A program made the position numbers and the translations under genes. Positions 1 through 8,740 of a stretch of DNA of 64,000 nt are shown here, one piece after another; the first letter of the stretch is position 1; each line of letters starts with the position of its first letter. This DNA comes from Oscillibacter sp. (GTDB lineage Bacteria > Bacillota > Clostridia > Oscillospirales > Oscillospiraceae), in the NCBI GenBank assembly GCA_022791135.1, contig JAAVYM010000086.1, positions 1-64,000 on the forward strand, given 5' to 3'. Under the pieces are notes generated by a model, which worked only from the letters and a program-made list of their open reading frames with translations, was not told where the DNA came from and made no database searches.

Positions 1-475
1 GTACGATTTTGTGGACAATCATCCGGATGTTTTGATGAAAACGGTGGATTATGTGAATAATCCCGCGGTGATTTGTCAGAATCCGAAAGTGGTTGCAATC
101 AATTCCTGTCTGCAAGTGGATTTCAATGGTCAAGTAAACTCTGAATCCATGGGCGCCAAACAGTTCTCCGGCATTGGCGGCCAGTTGGATTACGTCCGGG
201 GCGCAGCCATGTGTCCCGACGGCAAGGCCATTCTGGCCATGCCCTCCACGGCAAAACACGGCGAGGTTTCCCGGATTGTCCCGGTGTTTGAACCGGGCAC
301 CACCGTTACTACCACACGGACCGACGCGCATTATATCGTTACGGAATATGGCGTTGCCAATCTGCGGGGAAAGAGCCTCCGGCAGCGGGCAAAGCTGCTG
401 ATTGAAATTGCCCATCCCAAATTCCGAGAACAGCTTTGGGCGGCATACAGGGAACGCTATGGCGGGGAGGATTGA
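1..475 (+). CDS. Acetyl-CoA hydrolase/CoA-transferase family, C-terminal part (5' truncated by window)
   Basis: GIGGQLDYVRGA...HYIVTEYGVANLRGKSLRQRA motif typical of 4-hydroxybutyrate/acetate CoA-transferases; frame open to window edge. Confidence 0.85.
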   Translation, partial: YDFVDNHPDVLMKTVDYVNNPAVICQNPKVVAINSCLQVDFNGQVNSESMGAKQFSGIGGQLDYVRGAAMCPDGKAILAMPSTAKHGEVSRIVPVFEPGTTVTTTRTDAHYIVTEYGVANLRGKSLRQRAKLLIEIAHPKFREQLWAAYRERYGGED

Positions 476-478
476 ATC

Positions 479-1288
479 ATGTCAAAACGAACGGTTGACG
501 CGGTAAATGGCCGCACACTCCAGCAGGTGTTTTTGTCGGTTGAGGACCACATTGCATATATGACGCTCCATAACCCGCCGGTCAATGCGGTCAGCGGTGT
601 CATGCAGGAGGAAATTCTGCTGCTTTGCGATTATATCAACCAGGATGACGATATCTGGGTATGCATCATGCATTCAGATTTGAAAACGTTTTGCGTTGGA
701 GTGGACATCAAACGGTTTTATCAGAGCATTTTGGACAAGGATGTTACCAACACGCAAGAGGTTTATTATGACGGTGCGCAAGCGCTGTATGACCTGCGCG
801 TCCCGCTGATTTGCGCGGTACATGGCCATTGCCTGGGCGGCGGCGTGTGTTATCCGGCGGGGGCAGACATCTCCATCTCCGTAAAAGGCACACTTTTTGG
901 CGCGCCGGAAGCTAAACTAAGCGTTGTCGGCGGCTGCGGACATCTGGCACGGATTCTGCCGCCGCAGGTTCAGCGGGATATGTGCTACTGCGGCTCCTTC
1001 ATCACGGCGGAGGAACTTCATGACAAATACGGCGGCATCACCATGGTTGTTGACACGCTGAACGAGCTGATGCCTGCGGCAATTGCCAAGGCAAAAGAAT
1101 TGTGCAAACGCGGTCCCTTGGTGCTGCGGTATCTGAAAGCCTGCATGAATGAGCAGGAGAATTTTCAAATGCATCGTAAAAATGAGCTGGAAGTCACCTA
1201 TACCCGTTATATGGCCCGGCACGCCGATTTCAAAGAGGGCGTCAGCGCTTTCCTGGAAAAGCGGGAGCCGGTATATAAAGGTGAGTAA
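479..1288 (+). CDS. Enoyl-CoA hydratase/isomerase (crotonase) family protein
   Basis: Crotonase-fold motifs (HNPPVNAVSG, VHGHCLGGGVCYPAGADI); immediately downstream of CoA-transferase. Confidence 0.85.
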   Translation: MSKRTVDAVNGRTLQQVFLSVEDHIAYMTLHNPPVNAVSGVMQEEILLLCDYINQDDDIWVCIMHSDLKTFCVGVDIKRFYQSILDKDVTNTQEVYYDGAQALYDLRVPLICAVHGHCLGGGVCYPAGADISISVKGTLFGAPEAKLSVVGGCGHLARILPPQVQRDMCYCGSFITAEELHDKYGGITMVVDTLNELMPAAIAKAKELCKRGPLVLRYLKACMNEQENFQMHRKNELEVTYTRYMARHADFKEGVSAFLEKREPVYKGE

Positions 1289-1322
1289 ACCAGACATCGA
1301 GACTATCAAAAAATGGCCGGCA

Positions 1323-1364
1323 AAAGCCGCCGTGCCGCAGGGAACTGCGGCGCGGCGGCTTTTA
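1323..1364. terminator. Bidirectional intrinsic terminator between convergent genes
   Basis: aaaagccgccgtgccgcagggaactgcggcgcggcggctttta near-perfect inverted repeat with A/T tails. Confidence 0.75.
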
Positions 1365-2114
1365 TTTGGAAGCATTCTTCAAAAATACCATGTGATTTTC
1401 TGCCGAATGCTCCGTTTGAAACTGATACCCAAGCTGGTCAAAGGCCCGAATATCCGATAAATTCTTAACGTTGTTCTCCGCCAGCCAGCGCACCATTTGA
1501 CCTCGGGCCATTTTGCACATGGTTCCTTTCTCGATAACTTTTCCGTCTTTCCATTCGCCAAAGATACAGGTGACAAACCGGACCGTTTTGGGCAGATGGG
1601 GTTCCACCGCCCGGCTGTACTCCTTAGAGGCCAAATTTAACACAAGATCTGTTTCTGCGGCCAGCGCGCCGGCCAGACGGTCTCCCCAGAATCCGTACAA
1701 GTCCCGGCAGCCGTCTGCGGAGAGCCTGGCCTGCATTTCCAGACGGTAGGGCGTCACTCCGTCGAAGGGCCGCAAGAGGCCGTATAAGCCGGACAAAATC
1801 CGCAGGTGTTCCCGGAGATAATCCAGCTGGGCCTCCGCCATAACGCCCGGAGCCATGTAACGGTATTGAATTCCCTCATAGGCGAGAATGGCCGGGGTGA
1901 GACAGCGGCGCAGATCCATATCCGTCAGCCGTTCCGTGTTCTGCTTCGCAATGGCGTCGCTGCACTTCCAAAGTTCTTGCAGCTCCTTGGCGGACATCCC
2001 CTGCAAAATGGTCTTGAGCCGTTCGGCCTGTTCCAGAAAAACGGGCGTCCCGTCTACCGCAAAGCTGTCTGTATCAACCGTCATTTTCTTTGCCGGAGCA
2101 ATTATCATCCGCAT
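1362..2114 (-). CDS. yaaA: Peroxide stress protein YaaA (DUF328/UPF0246)
   Basis: MRMIIAPAKKMTVDTD start and YaaA-like sequence throughout; internal ATG at 2114 chosen over longer ORF start. Confidence 0.85.
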   Translation of the reverse strand: MRMIIAPAKKMTVDTDSFAVDGTPVFLEQAERLKTILQGMSAKELQELWKCSDAIAKQNTERLTDMDLRRCLTPAILAYEGIQYRYMAPGVMAEAQLDYLREHLRILSGLYGLLRPFDGVTPYRLEMQARLSADGCRDLYGFWGDRLAGALAAETDLVLNLASKEYSRAVEPHLPKTVRFVTCIFGEWKDGKVIEKGTMCKMARGQMVRWLAENNVKNLSDIRAFDQLGYQFQTEHSAENHMVFLKNASK

Positions 2115-2161
2115 AGGGCAGTCCTCCCGGTCTTCATCTGCCTGAAACGTCCTTTCGGAGG

Positions 2162-2863
2162 TTAAGAACGTCCCCGCTTTTGCCGCTGGGCCGCAAAAAT
2201 GTTCTGCGTGATCTGCTCCTGATCGTCCTCGGTCAGCTCCAAAAACTGACAACCATATTCAAACGGCTCGTTCTCTTTTTCCGTCACGCGCACCACCTGG
2301 CTAAACATGGCTGATACCGGACGGTCCTCCAGCAGCTTTACTTTCAGCAAAAATTTGTCGCCCATGTGATACCGGCACGCCGAAGAAATGCTGGCCCCGC
2401 CAATGCTGATATTCAGCAGCTTACAGGGCTTTTCCCCCATCTCCAGCCCGCTGAACATGGTGGCGGTGGCGTCCAGATTCGTCATCAGGCGGAAAAAAGC
2501 ACGGTCGTTTCCAACCTTGCATACCTTCAGTTTCTCCACCTTCCACTTATGATCTGGTTCCGGTGTGATCACACCTTCCAAATGCACCGCTTTTCTCTCA
2601 TAATCGCTGTATCCGCGAATCTTGACTGGAAGCGGTTCGCTCTCCTCGTTCCAGGAAATTTCCGCTTCTGAATATTGATGCAGCTCCGCTTTATCCCCGT
2701 GCAGGCCCAGCAGCTTTGCCACAAACAGCAGACGGCCCTCAGGGGTAGTCACCTCCACCCGTATACCGGAGTATATATCAAGTTCTTCCGCCTCTCCTGC
2801 GCGATCATTTTCCTGGGGCGGCTGTTCCTTTGTCCGCTTGCCAAATAAATTGAAGATACCCAC
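2162..2863 (-). CDS. PilZ domain protein (YcgR-like c-di-GMP effector)
   Basis: RAFFR (RxxxR) and NISIGGA (N/DxSxxG) PilZ motifs. Confidence 0.8.
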   Translation of the reverse strand: MGIFNLFGKRTKEQPPQENDRAGEAEELDIYSGIRVEVTTPEGRLLFVAKLLGLHGDKAELHQYSEAEISWNEESEPLPVKIRGYSDYERKAVHLEGVITPEPDHKWKVEKLKVCKVGNDRAFFRLMTNLDATATMFSGLEMGEKPCKLLNISIGGASISSACRYHMGDKFLLKVKLLEDRPVSAMFSQVVRVTEKENEPFEYGCQFLELTEDDQEQITQNIFAAQRQKRGRS

Positions 2864-2905
2864 AATATTCCTCCTGTTTCAATCTGCCTGCTGGAATAAT
2901 TTCCG

Positions 2906-3835
2906 TCAGGGACGCTGCTCCTTTTCCAGCATCTGCCTCATTTGTTCATCTGCCCAAACAACGCGGTTTCGGCCCTGCTTCTTTGCATCATACAACATTG
3001 TGTCCGCAATTTTCAAGTAAAATGCGTAAGAACTTTCCGCCGGAGGAACGACGGTAACGCCTCCCATGCTGACCGTAACCCACTTTGACACAGACGCCTC
3101 GTGGGGAATGCGAAGATCCTCCACCGCCCGCCGTATTTTTTTCAAATGCCCAAATATTTTGTCGGAAGGCTCTCCCAGAGAAATCGCTACGAACTCCTCG
3201 CCTCCATAACGGGCGAAAAAATCTGTATTGCGCTGCAAATGAGAAGCCGCCGTCTTGGCAATGGCGGTAATTACCTTGTCTCCGGCAGGATGTCCGAAGG
3301 TATCGTTATACACCTTGAAATGATCAATATCAAACATACAAATGGAAATGGGGACTTGCAGCCGGGCCGCCTCTTTCCACTTTGTAACGCTGTAATGTTC
3401 ATACCACCGCCGGTTGGCGATTCCGGTGAGCTGGTCGGTCATGGACTGCCGCTCAGCCTGTCTGCGGTATTGATATAGCTTGATATGCGTGTGAACCCGC
3501 GCTTTTACCACTAGGGGATTAAAGGGCTTCGTTATGTAATCCACTGCGCCCAGCACCAGCCCGCGCTGTTCGTTTTCTGCGTCTGAGAGGCTGGTGATCA
3601 AAATAACGGGGACGCTTTGGGTAATAATTTCCTCCTGCAATTTATTCAACAGGGTAAAGCCGTCCATACCCGGCATTACGACATCCAGCAGAATCAGCGA
3701 ACAATTCTCTCCGCTGGCACGGCGAAACCCATCTTCTGCCGACTGTGTGACGGTAATTTCATATTCGTCCTCTAAAATTGCTTTCAATTGAGTCGCCTGC
3801 AAGGGGCTGTCGTCAACTATCAGTATTTTTTCCAT
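2906..3835 (-). CDS. Response regulator with GGDEF domain (REC-diguanylate cyclase)
   Basis: ILIVDDSPLQATQL REC start; GGEEF catalytic motif in RYGGEEFVAISLG. Confidence 0.92.
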   Translation of the reverse strand: MEKILIVDDSPLQATQLKAILEDEYEITVTQSAEDGFRRASGENCSLILLDVVMPGMDGFTLLNKLQEEIITQSVPVILITSLSDAENEQRGLVLGAVDYITKPFNPLVVKARVHTHIKLYQYRRQAERQSMTDQLTGIANRRWYEHYSVTKWKEAARLQVPISICMFDIDHFKVYNDTFGHPAGDKVITAIAKTAASHLQRNTDFFARYGGEEFVAISLGEPSDKIFGHLKKIRRAVEDLRIPHEASVSKWVTVSMGGVTVVPPAESSYAFYLKIADTMLYDAKKQGRNRVVWADEQMRQMLEKEQRP

Positions 3836-4098
3836 ATCCGTACTCCTTTTTGCAGCGGCTCAAACCAGGCAGTCTCTCGCGCAAATATAAGTAAACGTTT
3901 ATTTACTGAGGTTTTCAACCAAACCGGTCCTTTGCGGTCTTTCCGTCTCTCTTGGGAACCGCACGCACTACCATCCGACCTTGAATTATATACCGGTTTT
4001 TTCTTTTTGACAAGTGCCTTTTGCCACAAAAACAGTCCAAGCTGCATCACGGTCAAACTCCAACGTACCAGACCGCCAACACCCGCCCCGCATCTCTT

Positions 4099-4211
4099 TT
4101 CGGCCCCGAGTCCAGCGGAGCGAGTCGGGGCCGAACGCGAAGAAATTCCCCGTCCGGCGCAGTTTTCCGCCCTGCGGGCGGGAAACGGAGCGGTAAGGGG
4201 AATTTCTGAGC
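4099..4211 (-). repeat. tRNA-3'-associated two-hairpin repeat, copy 1
   Basis: Starts GCTCAGAAATTCC directly after tRNA-Lys CCA; hairpins at 4141-4207 and 4099-4135. Confidence 0.75.
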
Positions 4212-4287
4212 TGGTGACCCGGCGGGGATTCGAACCCCGGACCCATTGCTTAAAAGGCAATTGCTCTGCCAGCTGAGCTACCGGATC
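4212..4287 (-). tRNA. tRNA-Lys (TTT)
   Basis: Cloverleaf read from reverse complement; loop CTTTTAA, CCA encoded. Confidence 0.95.
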
Positions 4288-4380
4288 AAATTCAGTTCAT
4301 CATGCCAAGCGAACAAGAAAAAAAGCCAACAAAAAAACGAAACGCAGTCACATACCCGGCCCGCAGGCCGGGGGACTCAT

Positions 4381-4494
4381 CTCGGCTGCGAATCCAGCGA
4401 AGCGAATCGCAGCCGAAGGGCGAAGAAATTTCCCGTCCGGCGTAGTTTTCCGCCCTGCGGGCGGGAAACGGAGCGGTAAGGGGAATTTCTGAGC
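4381..4494 (-). repeat. tRNA-3'-associated two-hairpin repeat, copy 2
   Basis: GCTCAGAAATTCCCC... two nt after tRNA-Gln CCA; same two-hairpin layout as copy 1. Confidence 0.75.
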
Positions 4495-4496
4495 GG

Positions 4497-4571
4497 TGGC
4501 AGGGACGGCTGGACTCGAACCAGCGAATGAGGGAGACAAAGTCCCTTGCCTTACCACTTGGCTACGCCCCT
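4497..4571 (-). tRNA. tRNA-Gln (TTG), atypical
   Basis: Cloverleaf with CCA; anticodon loop CTTTGTC gives TTG with U37; acceptor A1-U72, G73. Confidence 0.8.
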
Positions 4572-4616
4572 AGATTGGGAGGAGGACTGGGGATGTGACC
4601 CCAATCCCCCTGCGTT

Positions 4617-4694
<78 letters not shown>

Positions 4695-4736
4695 ACATAT
4701 CAACGGTCAGTTTTGACGAACGCCCAAAGGAGAGCC

Positions 4737-4813
4737 TGGCACGCCAGAAGGGACTCGAACCCCTGGCCTACTGCTTAGAAGGCAGTTGCTCTATCCGGCT
4801 GAGCTACTGGCGC
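4737..4813 (-). tRNA. tRNA-Arg (TCT)
   Basis: Loop CTTCTAA, cloverleaf, CCA encoded; G1-U72 pair. Confidence 0.93.
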
Positions 4814-4823
4814 AAATTTCGGA

Positions 4824-4898
4824 TGGAGCAGGTGACGAGAATCGAACTCGCATCCCCAGCTTGGAAGGCTGGTGCCCTGACCATTGTGCTACACCTGC
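4824..4898 (-). tRNA. tRNA-Gly (TCC)
   Basis: Loop CTTCCAA, cloverleaf, CCA encoded. Confidence 0.94.
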
Positions 4899-5072
4899 AT
4901 AGCCCTCCCTGGAAATCATCAGCTTGGATATCATATCATGAAAGTTTTCTGCTGTCAAGCGCCCTGCGCCGGTTTTTCCCGATTTTTCCGGAAATTTTTC
5001 CTGCAGCCCGCTACCGCCCGGCAAAATCTCCTGTCGCTGCCCCCACGGACTCGATCGGCCCAGCAGGGCGGC

Positions 5073-5696
5073 TCATGGGACCATTTCCAGAAATCCTCCC
5101 AGCAAAATCCGTCCCGCCGGGGACGCTTCCAGGCGCTCCGGGTGCCACTGCACCGCCCATACGGGAAACCGCCGGTGGCACAGCCCCTCCACCACGCCGT
5201 CTCCAGCCCACTGAACCGCCTGAAGCCCAGAACCCAGCCGATCCACTGCCTGGTGGTGGGCGCTGTTGACTAGGGCCTGCTCTCCCAAAAGCCGCCCCAA
5301 TGAGGACGGCGCAGTCCGCACGCTGTGAAGCCGGTCCGCTCCCCCATGCGCGCTGTGTCCGGGGATATTCTGGAGCAGGCTGCCTCCAAAAAACACATTG
5401 ACTGCCTGAAGCCCCCGGCATATGCCCAGCACCGGCTTTCCCGCAGCGGTAAACTCCGCCAAAAGCTCCAGCTCCGCCGCGTCCCGCTCCGGCTCCAGAT
5501 TCCGGGATGCGGTGTTCTCCTGCCCATAACGCCATGGCTCCAGATCTCCGCCGCCAGGGAGGAGCAGCGCATCCCACCGCTCCGCCTGCCCGGTGCTCTC
5601 CCGGCCAAAAAACGCCCGGCCTCCGGCCGTCTCAACGGCCCGGCGATAGTTGGCGTACTTCTCCATCTGGCCCCAGATGTATACAGCCTTCCGCAT
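5073..5696 (-). CDS. Gamma-glutamyl-gamma-aminobutyrate hydrolase family (peptidase C26)
   Basis: LLPGGGDLEP, GICRGLQAVNVFFGGSLLQ, AVQWHPE motifs. Confidence 0.88.
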   Translation of the reverse strand: MRKAVYIWGQMEKYANYRRAVETAGGRAFFGRESTGQAERWDALLLPGGGDLEPWRYGQENTASRNLEPERDAAELELLAEFTAAGKPVLGICRGLQAVNVFFGGSLLQNIPGHSAHGGADRLHSVRTAPSSLGRLLGEQALVNSAHHQAVDRLGSGLQAVQWAGDGVVEGLCHRRFPVWAVQWHPERLEASPAGRILLGGFLEMVP

Positions 5697-5966
5697 ATTT
5701 TGTCCCTCCTTCCACGTGCTGCTCCCACGTGCTGCTCCAATCTATGCGGCAGGCAGCAAAAAAATCCGCCGGGGTACTAACACGGGCCGGCAGGGATTTT
5801 TGCCCGGCGGGCCGCTGCTTTGCGGAAAATTCCTGAATGCTCTCCATATTTTCCTAATGCAGCCCTCCAAAAAACACACTTGCATTTCCAGTTGCTTTCT
5901 AGTAGAATGAATGTTTGACAAATCCCAACATATCCCTGGCGGTTCCCGCCGGAAAGCGAGGTACGT

Positions 5967-7121
5967 ATGAATCAGAAAGAGCTTGGTGAGCTGCGCCGCC
6001 GCTTCCGCCCGGAAAAAAGCGCTGTCAGCCGCATTTACGGCTGCTACGTTAACGGCGGAAGCCGGGAAATCATTTCCTACCTGGACGAATCTCTGGGGAA
6101 CATGCCCCAGGAGGAGGCGGAAAAATACCTGAGCCTCCTGAAAAAAACGCTCTCCGGCGCTCTGGGGAAGAACCTCATCGACGTGGTCTTCTCCACCGCC
6201 CAGGTGGCCGACAGCGACGAGCACCGCCTCCTCTCCGCCCTGCGGGAGTCTCAGCTGCGGGACGGGGACATCCGCGAGACCTTTTACCGCACCGTCATCG
6301 GCTCTTTGGACCTGGGGGAGAGCAACTACCTCATCCTCCTGGCCCACGACGCCTATGACGTCCCTCACCGGGGCGCCGACGGCGAGGCTCAGGCCGACGC
6401 CTCCGACCAGGTCTTTTCCTACATCCTGTGCAGCATCTGCCCGGTGAAAAATTGCAAAATGGAGCTGGGCTATTTCCCCGGCGAAAACGAGTTTCACAGC
6501 TGCGCCGCCGGGCAGGTGGTCTCCGCCCCGGAGCTGGGTTTCCTCTTCCCCGCCTTCGACGACCGGGCCGCCAACATTTACAACGCCCTCTTCTACTCCC
6601 GCAAAGCCGATCAACTCCATCAGGAGTTCATCGACGCCGTCTTCCGAACCGAGCCGCCCATGTCCGCCGCCGAACAGCGAGAAGCCTTCCAGGGCGCCCT
6701 CTCCGAAGCGCTGGAGGATGCCTATAGCCTCGAAGTGGCCCAGGCCGTCCACGGCCGCCTGCTGGAGCGGATCGAGCGGCACAAGGAGGACAAGGAGGCA
6801 GAACCCCTGGCTCTCTCCGCCGGCGAAATCGGCGGCATCCTCCGGGAGTGCGGCGTGCCGGAAGAGCGGGCCGCCGCCTTCCAGGACCGGTGCGGGCAGT
6901 CCTTCGGCGGGGCCGCGCTGAACCCGGAAAACCTGATCGACAGCAAGCATTTTGATATCAAAACTGAACAGGTCACCATCTCTGTGGACCCGGAGTACAG
7001 CTACCTCGTGGAGACCCGCATCCTCGACGGACGGAAGTGCCTGGTCATCCCCGCCGGGGACGGTGTGGAGGTCAATGGCCTGGCTGTGGGACTGGGCAGC
7101 GGGGAGGTCCCGGAAGCATAA
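5967..7121 (+). CDS. DUF4317 domain-containing protein
   Basis: N-terminus MNQKELGELRRRFRPEKSAVSRIYGCYVNG characteristic of the family. Confidence 0.8.
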   Translation: MNQKELGELRRRFRPEKSAVSRIYGCYVNGGSREIISYLDESLGNMPQEEAEKYLSLLKKTLSGALGKNLIDVVFSTAQVADSDEHRLLSALRESQLRDGDIRETFYRTVIGSLDLGESNYLILLAHDAYDVPHRGADGEAQADASDQVFSYILCSICPVKNCKMELGYFPGENEFHSCAAGQVVSAPELGFLFPAFDDRAANIYNALFYSRKADQLHQEFIDAVFRTEPPMSAAEQREAFQGALSEALEDAYSLEVAQAVHGRLLERIERHKEDKEAEPLALSAGEIGGILRECGVPEERAAAFQDRCGQSFGGAALNPENLIDSKHFDIKTEQVTISVDPEYSYLVETRILDGRKCLVIPAGDGVEVNGLAVGLGSGEVPEA

Positions 7122-7123
7122 TC

Positions 7124-7160
7124 GCACAGCCCCCGGTTTTCACCGGGGGCTGTGCGTTTC
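7124..7160 (+). terminator. Intrinsic terminator
   Basis: cgcacagcccccggttttcaccgggggctgtgcgttt. Confidence 0.75.
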
Positions 7161-7332
7161 CGATGGTCTGACCTCAAGGTTCCATGAAGCCGGCAGAATA
7201 CCCGGCAATAGGAACACCCCTTTGTCCGGCATGGCAGCTTTCCGCAAAGGTTCCGCGGGATTTCAAGGCGCACCCGCGCCCCCCGGCGGAAGGACATCTT
7301 CGCAGCGGCGTCCTGCCCTTTTCCAGCGGAGC

Positions 7333-8019
7333 CTAGGCCTGAACGTCAATGGCAGCGGCCTCAGGCGCCGTCTCCGCACCGCTGGCGGCATACTGCCGGG
7401 CCACGGCCTCTGCCGAGGGCTGAAGGGCCGCAGAGAGATCCTGGGCCTGCTTTTGCAGCTCCATGCGAGTGGCAGCAAGATGGGCCTGCATCCGGTTATC
7501 AACCTCCGCCTCCCGGATATAGCCGGACTCCCGGATCATCCGCATGGCCTGTTTCCGGCGAAGCTCCTGCCGCTGGCGCTGGGCTTCCCGGGTTCTTTTT
7601 TCCTGAGCCAGCTTGGCCTGGCGGGCCTGGGCTACTTTCTCCCGATCCAGCTCCCGGCTTTTTTTGCCCGCCCGGGTGACCGCTTTTTGCAGCTGGCCGA
7701 TGGCGGCCTGAATCCGCTGGGCGTTGTCCGGGTCCGTCCGTTTGGCGGCCTTCAACCGGGCAATCTGCCGCCGGGCATACCCAGCGGCGGCGCTCACCTC
7801 TGCAGGGCGCTTAGCCCGGGCCAGGCGGGCATATGCCTCAATGGGTGCGTCGCCGTAGCGGGGCTTGGGCTTTAGCTCCTGGAACTTCTCCCGCACGGCG
7901 CTGGCCTTCTCCCGGGCATCCCGCATCATCTCATAGAGGTCCGGTCCGCTATCCGCTTTCTCCCGGGCCTTTGCGGCAACCTCCCAGGAAGCGGCCTGGC
8001 CAACCTGCATCTCGCTCAT
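7333..8019 (-). CDS. Hypothetical charged, helix-rich protein
   Basis: ORF MSEMQVGQAASWEV...; Lys/Arg/Glu/Gln/Ala-rich; no recognised domain. Confidence 0.6.
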   Translation of the reverse strand: MSEMQVGQAASWEVAAKAREKADSGPDLYEMMRDAREKASAVREKFQELKPKPRYGDAPIEAYARLARAKRPAEVSAAAGYARRQIARLKAAKRTDPDNAQRIQAAIGQLQKAVTRAGKKSRELDREKVAQARQAKLAQEKRTREAQRQRQELRRKQAMRMIRESGYIREAEVDNRMQAHLAATRMELQKQAQDLSAALQPSAEAVARQYAASGAETAPEAAAIDVQA

Positions 8020-8139
8020 GGCAATCCCTCCCCGCCTCATTCCACTACCCTTTTATAATATATCGGCACAATATCTGAAAAGTGAAGGCGCGGAGGGGCA
8101 AAATTTTCGCAGAATGCCGGGCTTTCCCCCGGTATCCGG

Positions 8140-8367
8140 TCATTCCTTACTCTGAAACAGCTTATAGGGTTCCACCCCCAGGGCGTCAGCAAGGTGAAAC
8201 ACCACATCCAGGGAGACGGCGCAGTCCGCTGTCTCGACGCGGCTCATGTGCGTCCGGCTGATGTCGGCCTTTTCCGCCAGCTTTTCCTGAGACAGGCCCC
8301 GCAATTTCCGGTAGTAGGCGATATTCAGGCCCAAGTTTCGGTACCGTTCCTTCAGACTGCTCTCCAT
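8140..8367 (-). CDS. XRE-family helix-turn-helix regulator
   Basis: MESSLKERYRNLGLNIAYYRKLRGLSQEKLAEKADISRTHMSRVE HTH_3 signature. Confidence 0.88.
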   Translation of the reverse strand: MESSLKERYRNLGLNIAYYRKLRGLSQEKLAEKADISRTHMSRVETADCAVSLDVVFHLADALGVEPYKLFQSKE

Positions 8368-8425
8368 TCCCTCACCTCTTGCTTTATTGTATCCGGCAGG
8401 AGGTGAATTATCGATATCGCATAAC

Positions 8426-8460
8426 ATCAATTTTATAACTTGACAAGTTACAAAATTGAT
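8426..8460. promoter_or_regulatory. 35-bp near-perfect palindrome overlapping divergent promoters (putative XRE operator)
   Basis: ATCAATTTTATAACTTG-A-CAAGTTACAAAATTGAT, one mismatch per 17-bp arm. Confidence 0.8.
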
Positions 8461-8468
8461 ACTATGAT
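8440..8468 (+). promoter_or_regulatory. SigmaA-type promoter for small ORF
   Basis: TTGACA - 17 nt - TATGAT. Confidence 0.75.
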
Positions 8469-8516
8469 AAACAAACAACGGACCGAAGCGACACGGTTTC
8501 GAATAGGAGAATGCCA

Positions 8517-8684
8517 ATGAAATGCAACTCTGGCCTGCCGGATGACCGCGCCCCCTCGGATGCCTTGAGCGTCTACCTCGCCCTTGAAAAGCGGGTAAAA
8601 GCGCTGGAAGACGAATTGGCGTTTACCAAGCTGACCATCAACGCGCTGTACCAGGAAATCAAGGCCTACAAGCGGGACCCATGA
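8517..8684 (+). CDS. 55-aa small protein divergent from XRE regulator
   Basis: MKCNSGLPDDRAPSDALSVYLALEKRVKALEDELAFTKLTINALYQEIKAYKRDP; strong upstream promoter. Confidence 0.6.
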   Translation: MKCNSGLPDDRAPSDALSVYLALEKRVKALEDELAFTKLTINALYQEIKAYKRDP

Positions 8685-8740
8685 CCATACCCTGCCTTTC
8701 CGGCACGAAAAAGCGGCGTCCCAGGGGACGCCGCTTCGCT

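Noticed and set aside
4099-4135. Second hairpin of tRNA-trailer repeat as a simple intrinsic terminator
   Set aside because: Strong stem but lacks a clear T-tract after copies 1 and 2; copy 3 is followed by a separate canonical terminator. A terminator role is not excluded but does not explain the conserved loop and first hairpin.
3820-4260. ORFs spanning the tRNA-Lys region
   Set aside because: Overlap a clear tRNA and structured repeat; translations have no recognisable features.
4099-4500. Repeats near the tRNAs as a CRISPR array
   Set aside because: Only two local copies, each fixed to a tRNA 3' end and about 110 nt long with internal hairpins; no spacer/repeat periodicity and no cas genes.
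5712-5741. Direct duplication CACGTGCTGCTCC-CACGTGCTGCTCC
   Set aside because: Short two-copy tandem upstream of the C26 peptidase; likely replication slippage.
5742-7127. 461-aa minus-strand ORF opposite the DUF4317 gene
   Set aside because: Shadow ORF; the plus-strand product has recognisable family sequence.
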